DNA of 40,692 nt from Stentor coeruleus. Its lineage: Eukaryota > Ciliophora > Heterotrichea > Heterotrichida > Stentoridae. Both the position numbers and the translations under genes were made by a program. The stretch is from assembly GCA_001970955.1 (NCBI GenBank), contig MPUH01000673.1, positions 1-40,692 of the forward strand. The letters are read 5' to 3'. Position 1 is the first letter of the stretch; every line of letters begins with the position of its first letter. The notes beneath the pieces were generated by a model. It was not told the DNA's origin. It saw nothing but the letters and a program-made list of their open reading frames with translations, and ran no database searches. Below, one piece after another: positions 19,504 to 28,482 of the stretch.

Positions 19504-21453
19504 TTAAGTATATCCTTCGTAGCATGGCCTTATAACTTTTTCAAGATATGTAAAAGAGAATTCATTGCCTAAAATTTCCCAACCATTATCAAACTCCTTT
19601 TCTCTTAGCTTATTTCGCACTGCAGGAGGTTTGATTACTTCTGTAGATTCATTAGCCTTTATATACCCGACATCGATAAATTCTTCAATTATTTCATTGC
19701 GGACATCGAAATCTTCATCAGTCTTCATTTTCATATTAAGATCACTCCAAAATTTCCGACTAGACATACCGGTAGCTTGTTTCACAACTTTTGCACATAA
19801 AATCCTTACAGCTGGGACTTTATCATTAGTAAGCTTTACAAAATCATCACCAAATGCAACCTCAAACTCATGAAGTGTAATCAAATGCAAGCAAGCTGCA
19901 GCAAAAACTATTCTATGATGACTATTAGCTGAGTTAACAAATTTTTTTAGATCTTTTAAAAGCTCATTAGAGTATTCAGGCCCTTCAATCATAATATGCA
20001 CAGCGCATTGACCTATATTGTTAATAGCAGTGTTCCTAACTATTCCGATGCTATCAAGGCAAAGTGTTTTGCAGATAGGCCAAAAGCTATCAAAGCATAT
20101 ATTAGGTTTTAGTAAAATACTGATTTTGCCTATATTTTCAGCAAGAATAAGCCTTGTTCTGAAGTTTTTTTCTTTAGATATGGACTTTAAATGGTCAAGG
20201 ATTAGATAACGAGAATCAGAATCAAAGCTTTTTAGTAGTACATCGCAATCTTTCATAACATAACTTCTTAAATTTTTATCAGCAATATAATTGAGAAATA
20301 TTGGGAAAATCTCTTCAGTAGCTTTTTCTTGAAGTAGATTGGCAACATGATGTAAACTCGCTGCAATACTTCGCTTGATCATTTGATCTCCATTTATAGC
20401 AATGTACATATAACTGTCTTGAAGTGCATTCCAACTTTCCTTACCCATAACCTCCAAAACCCCAGGAAAATAATAAGCAAAATGATACTGCAGATCTCTA
20501 TCATTTGAAGCATTTTTCGCTAACTTCAAGTACATATCTAAAAGTGGATGAGGAAATGGAGCTTTAGTGCTTGTAATCAGTGGTCCCAATTGCAATAGAG
20601 CTTTATGTTTTACCTTTTCACTTTTATCTTTAAGTAATTCCTTAAAACATGGTTGAATTTTTTGAATTTGAATTGAGTCTTCACAGAATGAAAAATCAGG
20701 GAACTTTCCTACAGCTTTAATTTTAACACTTGTAATACTATCTTCACACAAGTCCAAAAAAATTCTTATTAATTTATCCAGGTTTTCAGGGGATTTTACA
20801 ACTTTTGCAACTGGAGATATCAGTTCAAGGGCCATTAGTTTGCCTATTTCGTCAGAGGTGAGTAGCACCATTATTTCTGGAATTATAAACGACGTGCAAA
20901 CTTCTTCATTAAACATCTCAATGACTTGGTTAAGCATTTTTACCCCAACAACCTGCTTTTCCTTATCTTCATCATGGACAATATTCAGCAAAGTTGTGAC
21001 AAGCCACTTGTTTTTACATTCATCATCAAAGCACTGGGCAATTTCTTTAAGGTCTTTTTCAATTAATTCTAAAACCTGAGGTTGCATGTCTAAAAGTTTT
21101 GCAAGGATTGGTATAAATTGTTCGATGTAATTCAAACCATTTTTCTGAATCAAAGGAAGAATTTTCTTTAAAGACCTGACGAATTCATGAACGATAGTGA
21201 CTTTATCATTAATAATATTGTTGAAAAGGTTGAACAGCATTTCAGGATTATGCTTACCAAGTTGATTAATAAGAACATCAATGTCTTTAATGTATTTCAT
21301 TTTCTCATTAAGATTTTCTATTGTTGTGTAAATAGAAATCTTAAATAAGGCATAATCCACAGAGAGGCCTTTATCTGATCGAGGAAATTTCCCTTTGCTA
21401 GGCCCACTCAAGTCATCTTTATCAAGTAAGCTTGGAAGGATAAATGCTTCCAT
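19504..21453 (-). CDS. HEAT-repeat phosphatase regulatory subunit (PPP4R1-like / PP2A A-subunit family)
   Basis: This 649-residue protein is built almost entirely from HEAT-type helix pairs, for example EQFIPILAKLLDMQPQVLEL, IQPCFKELLKDKSEKVKHKAL and CLDSIGIVRNTAINNIGQC. A central block is close to PPP4R1: HFAYYFPGVLEVMGKESWN followed by IKRSIAASLHHVANLLQEKA. It matches the SxNFPAxxxxxGxxxWxxL...VRxxIAxSxHEVAxxLG pattern. PPP4R1 binds the PP4 catalytic subunit as a regulatory scaffold. PP2A-A (PR65) is related but is shorter, with 15 more regular repeats. The start is an ATG 100 bp from the divergent eIF6 start, and the two probably share a promoter region. Confidence 0.75.
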   Translation of the reverse strand: MEAFILPSLLDKDDLSGPSKGKFPRSDKGLSVDYALFKISIYTTIENLNEKMKYIKDIDVLINQLGKHNPEMLFNLFNNIINDKVTIVHEFVRSLKKILPLIQKNGLNYIEQFIPILAKLLDMQPQVLELIEKDLKEIAQCFDDECKNKWLVTTLLNIVHDEDKEKQVVGVKMLNQVIEMFNEEVCTSFIIPEIMVLLTSDEIGKLMALELISPVAKVVKSPENLDKLIRIFLDLCEDSITSVKIKAVGKFPDFSFCEDSIQIQKIQPCFKELLKDKSEKVKHKALLQLGPLITSTKAPFPHPLLDMYLKLAKNASNDRDLQYHFAYYFPGVLEVMGKESWNALQDSYMYIAINGDQMIKRSIAASLHHVANLLQEKATEEIFPIFLNYIADKNLRSYVMKDCDVLLKSFDSDSRYLILDHLKSISKEKNFRTRLILAENIGKISILLKPNICFDSFWPICKTLCLDSIGIVRNTAINNIGQCAVHIMIEGPEYSNELLKDLKKFVNSANSHHRIVFAAACLHLITLHEFEVAFGDDFVKLTNDKVPAVRILCAKVVKQATGMSSRKFWSDLNMKMKTDEDFDVRNEIIEEFIDVGYIKANESTEVIKPPAVRNKLREKEFDNGWEILGNEFSFTYLEKVIRPCYEGYT

Positions 21454-21553
21454 ATTATTATATTAACTTCAAGATAAAAATTGTTATGAACTTCACACTT
21501 TCTAAGTCCTGCAAAAATTCTTCTGATTTAGACTTTCCATATTAATAAATATC
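21454..21553. promoter_or_regulatory. Bidirectional promoter between PPP4R1-like gene and eIF6
   Basis: Only 100 bp separate the two divergent ATGs, so both promoters must lie here or inside the genes. Each ATG is immediately preceded by a short A/T stretch (AATATAATA on the minus side, ATTAATAAATATC on the plus side). The same kind of sequence is seen ahead of most genes in this window. Confidence 0.5.
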
Positions 21554-22288
21554 ATGGCCACCAGGACTATGTTTGAGAACTCGAATGAAGTGGGTGTTTT
21601 TTCCAAATTGACCAACAAGTACTGTATGGTTGCAGTTGGAGGAAATGAGAACTTCTATAGCGTGTTCGAAAGTGAACTGGCAGGCCACATACCAGTGATT
21701 CACACATCAATAGCAGGTACTAGAATTGTTGGTAGGGTCACATCAGGAAACTCAAACGGCCTTCTAGTTCCAAGTATAACCACAGATAATGAACTACAAC
21801 TTCTTCGCAATTCACTTCCAGACTCAATCAAAATCGAAAGAGTCGAAGAAAGACTCTCAGCCTTAGGCAATTGCATAGCCTGCAATGATTATGTTGCCTT
21901 AATACACCCTGACTTAGATAAAGAAACTGAAGATATTATCGCAGATACACTCAAAGTTGAAGTTTTCAGGACGATGGTTGCTGGGAATGTTCTTGTTGGC
22001 AGCTACTGTTCACTTTCTAATCAAGGAGGTCTTGTGCATCCAATGGTTTCTATTGAAGAACTGGATGAATTGAGCTCGCTATTGCAAATTCCTTTATGTG
22101 CTGGAACTGTTAATCGTGGAAGCGATGTTATTGCTGCTGGCCTCGTCGTCAATGACTGGAGCGCATTCTGTGGTGCAGACACGACGTCAACAGAAATCTC
22201 GGTTATTGAAAATATCTTTAGGCTTAATGAAGTTAAACAAGGTGGAGGACAAGTCGGAGTCCGAACTGGACTCGTAGATAATTTGTAG
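21554..22288 (+). CDS. EIF6: Eukaryotic translation initiation factor 6 (ribosome anti-association factor)
   Basis: The product is 244 residues, almost exactly the length of yeast Tif6 and human eIF6. It shows the family's pseudo-fivefold repeats throughout: [18 protein letters not shown] at the start, [41 protein letters not shown] and the conserved [21 protein letters not shown] near the end. eIF6 binds the 60S subunit at uL14, keeps it from joining 40S prematurely, and takes part in 60S biogenesis in nucleolus and cytoplasm. The catalogue of conserved Gly/Asn turns is intact, so it should be functional. It reads in a cleaner, slightly higher-GC codon style than nearby genes, as expected of a well-expressed housekeeping gene. 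The next gene starts 39 bp after its stop. Confidence 0.97.
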   Translation: MATRTMFENSNEVGVFSKLTNKYCMVAVGGNENFYSVFESELAGHIPVIHTSIAGTRIVGRVTSGNSNGLLVPSITTDNELQLLRNSLPDSIKIERVEERLSALGNCIACNDYVALIHPDLDKETEDIIADTLKVEVFRTMVAGNVLVGSYCSLSNQGGLVHPMVSIEELDELSSLLQIPLCAGTVNRGSDVIAAGLVVNDWSAFCGADTTSTEISVIENIFRLNEVKQGGGQVGVRTGLVDNL

Positions 22289-22327
22289 GCATTTTTCATT
22301 CTGATTAAGAAGTATGAATAAATTTAA

Positions 22328-23383
22328 ATGTCTGAAAGTGCTTGTGTTAAGAGTGTTTTGCATATACCGCCAGGCATGAGAAGTCGAGAAGGTAGTGTCA
22401 AGGATACAGCAAATGATAGAATTTCTTACAGAATGAAAAATTCGAATAAGTATCGAAGCCCAGACCCTTCACCTATTAATATGAAAACAACAAATGATCA
22501 AGGGAAAAAATGCAAAGATGCAGTTAAAGAGAATATTGATTTTTCAACATTAGTTGCTAGAAGTAATAGTAAAAATGCACCAGCACCTGGGCATAGACCT
22601 CTAGAATCAATAAACAGCAACCAAAATAATGTAAAAGACCTTGAAAACTACATAGAAAAATATCACCCGGCACTTGCGCAAAAAAATTCAGAATCCAGCA
22701 AACAGCAAATTGAAAAATTAATCCACAATAACAAAAGCTTATCAGAAATTATAAAACTCCAAGAAGCTGAAATCTCACAAAGAATACAAGAAGAAACTTC
22801 GAAAAAAACTAAAACAATACAAAAAATTCAGTCTGAAATTGACGTTCTTGAAACGAACCTTGAACTCCAAAAAGCCTCTTCGAAAAAATCAGAATGCACA
22901 GAACTGACACAATTAGCTTTAGAAAACAGAAAGCTCAATGAGAACCTTGAAAATCTGCAAGAAAAAGTCCGCCTATTTAAACTTCAAGGGATAAAGCAAG
23001 AAGAATTTTTTGTAGTCCAAGAAAAGATAATATCACTTGAAAGTGTTCAAGAGACGCTTTTCATTAAAAATACCCAGCTTAAAAAGGAACTTCAAAATCA
23101 AATAGCAAGCAACAGTGCGTCAAAAGCTTGTGCAGAAATGCATAGCAATATAGAAAAGCTTACAAATATTTATTCACTTATATATAAGTTCCAAAAATTA
23201 GGCAAAAAATATATAAGCAAAGAAGAAATCAATTTAGCAGACCTTTTAAGTTATGACAACTTAATAGTAGAAAAGTCAACCCCAGGGCTCATATCTCTGA
23301 TCCGCAAAGAAATCAGTAGCCTTCGGGTTCTTGTCAGTGATATCTACGCAGAAAACTGTGGCTCAACCTGCCAAAATCAATAA
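22328..23383 (+). CDS. Coiled-coil protein, unknown function
   Basis: This 351-residue protein has a basic, Ser/Pro-rich and probably disordered N-terminal 100 residues. A long charged coiled coil follows (about 105-270, e.g. KQQIEKLIHNNKSLSEIIK and LENRKLNENLENLQEKVR). A short mixed C-terminal region ends in cysteines. There is no membrane segment or catalytic motif. In a ciliate such proteins are often cytoskeletal, basal-body or ciliary, but nothing here proves that. It is wedged 39 bp after eIF6 and 49 bp before the S49-like gene, all on the same strand, so the promoters must be very short. Confidence 0.7.
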   Translation: MSESACVKSVLHIPPGMRSREGSVKDTANDRISYRMKNSNKYRSPDPSPINMKTTNDQGKKCKDAVKENIDFSTLVARSNSKNAPAPGHRPLESINSNQNNVKDLENYIEKYHPALAQKNSESSKQQIEKLIHNNKSLSEIIKLQEAEISQRIQEETSKKTKTIQKIQSEIDVLETNLELQKASSKKSECTELTQLALENRKLNENLENLQEKVRLFKLQGIKQEEFFVVQEKIISLESVQETLFIKNTQLKKELQNQIASNSASKACAEMHSNIEKLTNIYSLIYKFQKLGKKYISKEEINLADLLSYDNLIVEKSTPGLISLIRKEISSLRVLVSDIYAENCGSTCQNQ

Positions 23384-23432
23384 TTTAATATTTTCCTGTT
23401 TAATCATATCTATGATCCATATATAATCGTAA

Positions 23433-24137
23433 ATGGAGATGCTTAAACGAGTGACTGACCTTAACAAAGTCGTCTTCAAGCTTAAAATTACGGGCCAAAT
23501 CACAAATCATATGACTGAAAAAGTGATCAAAAGCCTAAAGGGAAATATCTTTTACAATCCTGTAGCTCTAGCGATCGTCGTGAATTCTATGGGAGGTAGT
23601 GCGACTCAAAGTAATATTATCCGTTCAGAAATTGAAGCTTATGCAGCAAAAAAGAAAATTCCAGTTTACTCTTTTGCTGAAGACTTTGCAACAGCAGGCA
23701 GTTATTTGATTCTTTCATCAGGGACCAAAATTTACTGTTCTGAAGCAAGTCTTATGGGATGCATAGGAGCTCGTTTTAACTTCTTTGACTTTAAAGATGC
23801 GGCTGAAAATTATGGAATCAAACGAAGAACTTGGTCTACTAGCCCCAAAGATATCGATGTAAGGCTCGACCCATTGACTCCATTGAGTGAAGACTCTAAA
23901 AATTGGGCAAAAGGGATTTTAGAGCAAAGTACTGTGCAACTGCAAAAGGCAATTGAAAAGACTAGAGGAAGTAAGCTGGTTAAGGAAAAAGCTTTTACTG
24001 GAGAGGTTCTCACTGGGAAGCAGGCCGAGGAATTCGGCCTTGTAGACGGTTTAGGCCATTGCGATGAAGTCATGAATCAGTTATTCCCTGAGAAAAAAGT
24101 TGTCGAAATCGGTAATAGATTTAGAAGTTTTAATTAG
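23433..24137 (+). CDS. S49-family (SppA/SohB-like) peptidase homologue, catalytic Ser apparently replaced
   Basis: The 234-residue protein has the ClpP/crotonase fold of signal peptide peptidase A. NSMGGSATQS (51-60) matches NSPGGSxxxS. SLMGCIGARF (106-115) matches SxTGSIGV. GIKRRTW with K139 lies where the general-base Lys is found, and AFTGEVLTGKQAEEFGLVDGLG matches the conserved FxGRVWTGxxAxxxGLVDxLG end. The nucleophile motif, normally AASGGY, reads ATAGSY (86-91), so the Ser position is Ala88 and a Ser sits two residues later. The length fits single-domain bacterial or protist forms. No signal peptide or membrane anchor is seen, unlike bacterial SppA, so a soluble, possibly organellar role is likely. 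It could be a pseudo-peptidase. Confidence 0.85.
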   Translation: MEMLKRVTDLNKVVFKLKITGQITNHMTEKVIKSLKGNIFYNPVALAIVVNSMGGSATQSNIIRSEIEAYAAKKKIPVYSFAEDFATAGSYLILSSGTKIYCSEASLMGCIGARFNFFDFKDAAENYGIKRRTWSTSPKDIDVRLDPLTPLSEDSKNWAKGILEQSTVQLQKAIEKTRGSKLVKEKAFTGEVLTGKQAEEFGLVDGLGHCDEVMNQLFPEKKVVEIGNRFRSFN

Positions 24138-24738
24138 AAGCGCAGAATTATGTTAGAATAAGCAGGAATTGTAAGTAGGCATAATATGCTTTACGTTAAT
24201 TAATATCCTTGTTGTCATAGGCTTTGAAGAGCTCAAGGGTTTCCTTGATAAAGTGTTTATATTGATATTTTTGTATTATTTATATTTAATTTTGTCTCTG
24301 AGACATACTCGCTTACCTACCAGTTGATTAATATATAGTCTGTAATAGGCAAGTCTTTCATTCAATAGAGTTTCTGACTAATTCTGAAGCTTCTTCAAAG
24401 TTACAGCAATATCTAAGATTTTTGAAAACAAGCCATCCTAGTGGGAAGAATTAACTGTTGCAAGACTAGTATGACTTAAAGAGAGCATTTTTATAATTAT
24501 CTACTGTTTTGCCAGAAAGAAATCTATAAAAGTTTTTGTTCTCTTAGTTTTTTGAGTAGCATATGTTAAAATGTTTAAGATTAGGAGTTCAAACTAAATT
24601 TAAGTATAATCTTCCTTGTTACCACTATAAATACACAGCTATATATATATAAAGATACATTTCTAAGTTAGAATTACCTTACTTTTAAAGATTCTAGATT
24701 GAGGAAAATTAGATTGCGTGACTTAGTAGAGATTGAAC
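24138..24738. other. Intergenic, nothing firm
   Basis: About 0.6 kb following the S49-like gene. One minus-strand frame (about 24440-24163) shows no frame shift but has six stops, a frequency close to chance. I do not call it. Confidence 0.35.
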
Positions 24739-24893
24739 TTTATGCAAGCATATGCATGAGTTTTAGCTTTGAAGCTAAGCTTAGTGGTTAGCCCCGAGTG
24801 TGCAAATAAATGCATNTTTATGCAAGCATATGCATGAGTTTTAGCTTTGAAGCTAAGCTTAGTGGTTAGCCCCGAGTGTGCAAATAAATGCAT
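24739..24893. repeat. 77-bp direct duplication flanking a single N, containing a hairpin
   Basis: Copies 24739-24815 and 24817-24893 are identical and are separated by one N at 24816, as at the other two N positions. Within each copy TTAGCTT and AAGCTAA form a tight inverted repeat with a two-base spacer, which could have troubled assembly. Probably only one copy exists in the genome. Confidence 0.8.
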
Positions 24894-25024
24894 TTATGAG
24901 TATATAAACTTTATAAAGGCCAGATAATTAGAATAACATTTTAAAAGAAAATATAAATTATGGTAAGTAAACTTAGACTATTATGCTTATAATATTAAAT
25001 ATATTATATTGAAAATTTATAAGC

Positions 25025-25560
25025 TGCCAACACTTACTTTTTCATTTAACACAAAAAACTATCTGCTTCTTATGTCATCAAAATTTAGCTTGAATCATCG
25101 ATAAAATGCTCGATCACCAGTCATTTCTGTAATTTTCCTCACAATAAATTTTTCTTTTACATTTTTTTCATCATATTCACCTTTAATCAACAAACCACAA
25201 CTTGCTATACTATTAATCAAAATAATCGCCTTTAATTAGCAAATAATCACTTGCTAAATTATTATTTGCCTCTAATTATCTTTCTAATATAACCCCTAAA
25301 CTTCTGATTGATTCCTCAAATCTGTTATTAAGAAAATTCTTTGTTCCACATCTTTCAAACCACAGATTTTCTTTTCCACACACTCCTTTTATTTTTTAAA
25401 ACACTTTTACCGAAAATTCGCTACAATTTTCCATATCTAAATCAATTCATCCATAATTTTTTTGATAAAAATGTTGAATAAACTCTTACTAAATATTTGC
25501 TTTTACGCTTGAATCATCCTCTAATTTTCCAAAAGCCCTCCCAACTCGAACCTCTTTTCA
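25025..25560 (-). pseudogene. Possible decayed gene on the G-depleted stretch (unidentified)
   Basis: The plus strand is almost free of G for about 550 bp, so the minus strand is purine- and G-rich like coding DNA. One minus frame reads FERCGTKNFLNNRFEESIRS and, after a stop, LEANNNLASDYLLIKGDYFD. A 49-bp imperfect tandem copy then re-enters in another frame as ASCGLLIKGEYDEKNVKEK. The two copies differ largely by synonymous or conservative changes (CTA/TTG Leu, GGC/GGT Gly, Asp/Glu), which suggests a former coding repeat. Stops at several positions rule out a functional gene. I recognise no family, and chance is not excluded. Confidence 0.3.
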
Positions 25561-25648
25561 CTGTCACCGTGCAAATCTATTTTTTCATGCTAGTCTAAAA
25601 TTGTAAAATTAAACAAAATTGTGTGAGTAAATAAACTATTACGAAAAA

Positions 25649-26530
25649 ATGGACTTTATCGCAGGACTCTGCACAGGGGTAGTAGTAACTCTTGTGGGCC
25701 ACCCAGTAGAGTAATTGATAAGTAGCACAATGAAAGTACGTATGCAAGCAGGAGAAGTGCATAGTCTAGTTAAGTGTTTTTTGAAAACCTATAGGGCTGA
25801 CCGATTACGAGGATTTTTTTACGGCATTTCTTCTCCATTATGTTCAGTGCCTATAGTAAACGCAGTTGTATTTCAAGCTTATGGCCAAGCAAACAACATG
25901 TTTCAAATTGAGTCGAGTTTTTGGAAAGGGATAGTATCAGGCAGCTACGCTGGCCTAGTAAACACATTAGTTGTGACTCCAGTAGAGCTTATCAAAATTA
26001 AGATGCAAATCCAAAGTCATGATAGTTCTTTAGGCCAAGCGATTAAATACAAAAACGCCTATCAATGCGTAAAAGGGACAATTAAAGAAGAAGGAATTAA
26101 AGGCTTATTTAAAGGAGGAGTAACTACTGTATATAGAGAAATCCCAGGCTATGCTGCCCAATTTGCCTCATTTGAAGGATCGAAAGCTGCCTTCAGAGCC
26201 TATACTGGAAATGAAGAATTATCGATGATCCATGTATTTATATCAGGCATGATTGGAGGGTTTAACTGCTGGTTTTGGAGCTATCCTCAAGACGTTATAA
26301 AAACAAAAATCCAAGCTGGGCACCCTGTTATCAAAGGATGGGATGGAGGATTTAGATTTTTAGTCAAAGAAATCTGGAAGACAGAAGGTTGGCGGGGTTT
26401 TTGGAGAGGCTTTTCAGCATGCGGTATCCGATCCACAATTCCAAATGGCTTTGGGTTCTTAGCAAACGATTTAGTGATATCATTTTTAACGAAAATCAAC
26501 GACACCTCAGAAGATAGTATAGGATATTAG
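25649..26530 (+). CDS. Mitochondrial carrier family (SLC25) protein, carnitine/amino-acid carrier-like
   Basis: The exons are 25649-25710 and 25726-26530, giving 288 residues after a 15-nt intron is removed. The splice restores the first carrier signature, HPVDTMKVRMQ, which the unspliced frame lacks. The second signature is TPVELIKIKMQ and the third is YPQDVIKTKIQ, so all three PxD/ExxK/R repeats and six membrane helices are present. Length and the RDIPGYA-like segment (YREIPGYAAQF) place it nearest the acylcarnitine/basic amino-acid branch (SLC25A20/29/45-like). The substrate cannot be fixed from sequence. It acts in the inner mitochondrial membrane. The stop codon overlaps that of the convergent kinase gene. 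Confidence 0.9.
25711..25725 (+). other. 15-nt spliceosomal intron
   Basis: The sequence is GTAATTGATAAGTAG. The unspliced reading frame hits a stop within it. Removal converts CCAGTAGA + CACAATG into the Pro-Val-Asp-Thr-Met of the carrier signature, which strongly confirms the splice. Confidence 0.92.
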
Positions 26531-27882
26531 TTAACAATATCATGAAGGAGCTTTCCTTGATCATACAATTTCATCACATCTTCAAAATTTAGTGATACTC
26601 TCTTGGAAAATTCTTTCAAATCATGCTTATTCTTACCTTCAATCATACTAATCATTTTCTTTATTTCATCCATGTAGAGCCTTCCAGAATTTGTGACGTC
26701 AAACGAATTGAAAACTTTCCAGAGTTTTTCTTCATTAAGGTGTTGTTTTGCAGAGAGTGCTCCGCGAAGAATTTTTTTAGCATTTATCATAATGGTTTTA
26801 TCTGAAATTTGAAAAGAGCAACAGACGATGTTTTCAAAAACTTGCAGACAGAGAAAATGCTGTGACAGCTTGTCAATATCATCTGCTGCAGCTTTGATTT
26901 CTTTGTAATTGAGGGTATTGAGCATGTGATTTGTGATTTTTACTACAAGCTCCTCTTTATATGCATAGTCCTGAAGGTTGTCAAGTGGGCTAAAGTTATC
27001 ATTTTCTCCATAATTTTTAAAAAACCAAGGATGTTTATATGCTTCTTCCATACTTATCCTGCACTCGGAGCTTTTTGTTAGAAGACGTTGGACTAAATCT
27101 CGGCCTTCTGGACTGATTTTCCCCCAAATTTTATAGTCATAATGAATTTCCGAATGAAGAATTCTGTGAATAATTAAATCTTCGGACTTTGCATTAAAAG
27201 GTAATGAACCACATAAAAGCAAGTACATTATTACTCCAATACTCCAATTATCACATTTTTCATCGTAATTACCTTGAATAACTTCAGGAGCTACATAATA
27301 TATTGTCCCAATCATCTCCTTCATGTTTTTCATCCACTTTCCAAATTTCTGGGAAACTCCAAAGTCAATAAGCTTCAATTTTGCATTTGGTTTCTCTGAA
27401 GAAAATAAAAAATTCTCAGGTTTAATGTCCCTATGGCAAATGCCTTTTGAATGCAAATACATTACAGCTCTGATCATTTGATCTAATATTATTGCAGCGC
27501 TCTTTTCACTATATCTGCTAGCAGAGGAAATCCTTGATAATAGTGTTCCTCCACCACAGTACTGCATAACTATGTAAAAATATTTCAAATCTTGATAAGT
27601 TTCATAGATTTTTATAATATTAGGATGATGCAAAGCTGAAAGAATTTCCACTTCACGGCGAAGATGATCTGTGTTTCTTATAAAGTCCTTGCTAATTTTT
27701 TTTATTGCAAATTGTTGACTCGGGTCTGCTATTAATGTTGCCCTGGTTACAGTTCCGTAATGACCAGAGCCACAGTATTCCTGCATATTATAAACTTTTT
27801 TGATGTCCATTGTGAATGTATACTCAGCTAAAGAGTGGTCCTCTCTAAGATGGTGTCTAAATTTAGCAGTGCACGCACCCAT
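26527..27882 (-). CDS. Calcium-dependent protein kinase-like (CDPK/CaMK group) Ser/Thr kinase
   Basis: I start at the ATG at 27882. The product then begins MGACTAK, a good N-myristoylation plus palmitoylation signal; an upstream in-frame ATG at 27939 would bury it. The 451-residue kinase has a Gly loop GSGHYGTV (38-45), catalytic Lys61, HRDIKPEN (150-157), DFG (173-175) and GTIYYVAPE, so it should be active. It belongs to the CaMK/CDPK group (YCDKWSIGVI-like block, LPFNAKS). The C-terminal extension has the CDPK junction look (DIDKLSQHFL), but I see only one fair EF-hand loop (395-406, DVTNSGRLYMDE), not the usual four. Calcium control may be weak or altered. It is probably membrane-anchored. 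It converges on the SLC25 gene, with stop codons overlapping by two bases. Confidence 0.88.
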   Translation of the reverse strand: MGACTAKFRHHLREDHSLAEYTFTMDIKKVYNMQEYCGSGHYGTVTRATLIADPSQQFAIKKISKDFIRNTDHLRREVEILSALHHPNIIKIYETYQDLKYFYIVMQYCGGGTLLSRISSASRYSEKSAAIILDQMIRAVMYLHSKGICHRDIKPENFLFSSEKPNAKLKLIDFGVSQKFGKWMKNMKEMIGTIYYVAPEVIQGNYDEKCDNWSIGVIMYLLLCGSLPFNAKSEDLIIHRILHSEIHYDYKIWGKISPEGRDLVQRLLTKSSECRISMEEAYKHPWFFKNYGENDNFSPLDNLQDYAYKEELVVKITNHMLNTLNYKEIKAAADDIDKLSQHFLCLQVFENIVCCSFQISDKTIMINAKKILRGALSAKQHLNEEKLWKVFNSFDVTNSGRLYMDEIKKMISMIEGKNKHDLKEFSKRVSLNFEDVMKLYDQGKLLHDIVN

Positions 27883-27937
27883 AATATATTTATGGCACTT
27901 ATAATATAATTTAGAATAATAAGATATGAAATCATGC

Positions 27938-28097
27938 AAATTGTTACAAGAAAAACTACCTAAAAAATGTTTTGAATATGAAAGTCCTGTAAATTGTTAC
28001 AAGAAAATCTGCCTAAAAAAGTGTTTTGGATATGAAAATACTGTAAATTGCTACATGAAAAACTGCCTAAAAAAAATTTATGGATATTAAGGGAATG
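27938..28097. repeat. Tandem repeat, about 53-54 bp x 3, upstream of the kinase gene
   Basis: Three diverged copies begin at 27938, 27991 and 28045, each starting AAATTG(T/C)TACA and containing CTAAAAAA and GGATAT-like blocks. The array begins about 55 bp upstream of the kinase ATG, so it overlaps the presumed promoter. It might hold repeated regulator sites or be a neutral minisatellite. Confidence 0.75.
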
Positions 28098-28482
28098 AAA
28101 AAGGCCTTTTAAAAATAAAAAATCTAATATAATTTAGCGTATACTCCTGCTAGAATCAGTTTTAGTAGTTGCTGAAATAAGTGAATGCTTGCAATTGCAA
28201 AAGCTTAAGAAAAATTCTTGCAATATAAATAAGTTTTGGTACACAAACTTGGTATGAAACTTATTCACATGAATGCTTAATAAGAATATAAGTTTGTATT
28301 TGCATTGAAGTTGCAAATAGCAAATAGTATGAATAAAATAATTAAAACTCAACTCTTATTTGGTGAGTATTTATATAATGTATTAAACTTGCTATCAATT
28401 TGGATACTATATTTTCGATTCTTTGTTTGCTTTAATATAAGGAGTTATTAAAATTATATAAGCGAGCTTTCTGCATTAGATC
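28098..28482. other. Intergenic, nothing recognised
   Basis: Short AT-rich spacer between the repeat array and the 3' end of the LRR gene. The only open frame (28134-28352, minus) is low-complexity and unconvincing. Confidence 0.4.

Noticed and set aside
24163..24440. Decayed gene on the minus strand after the S49-like gene
   Set aside because: Six stops in about 95 codons is what random AT-rich sequence gives, and no motif or family supports it.
27883..27939. Upstream ATG for the CDPK-like kinase
   Set aside because: It would add 19 residues ahead of a clear MGAC acylation signal, and leaders in this genome appear short but present.
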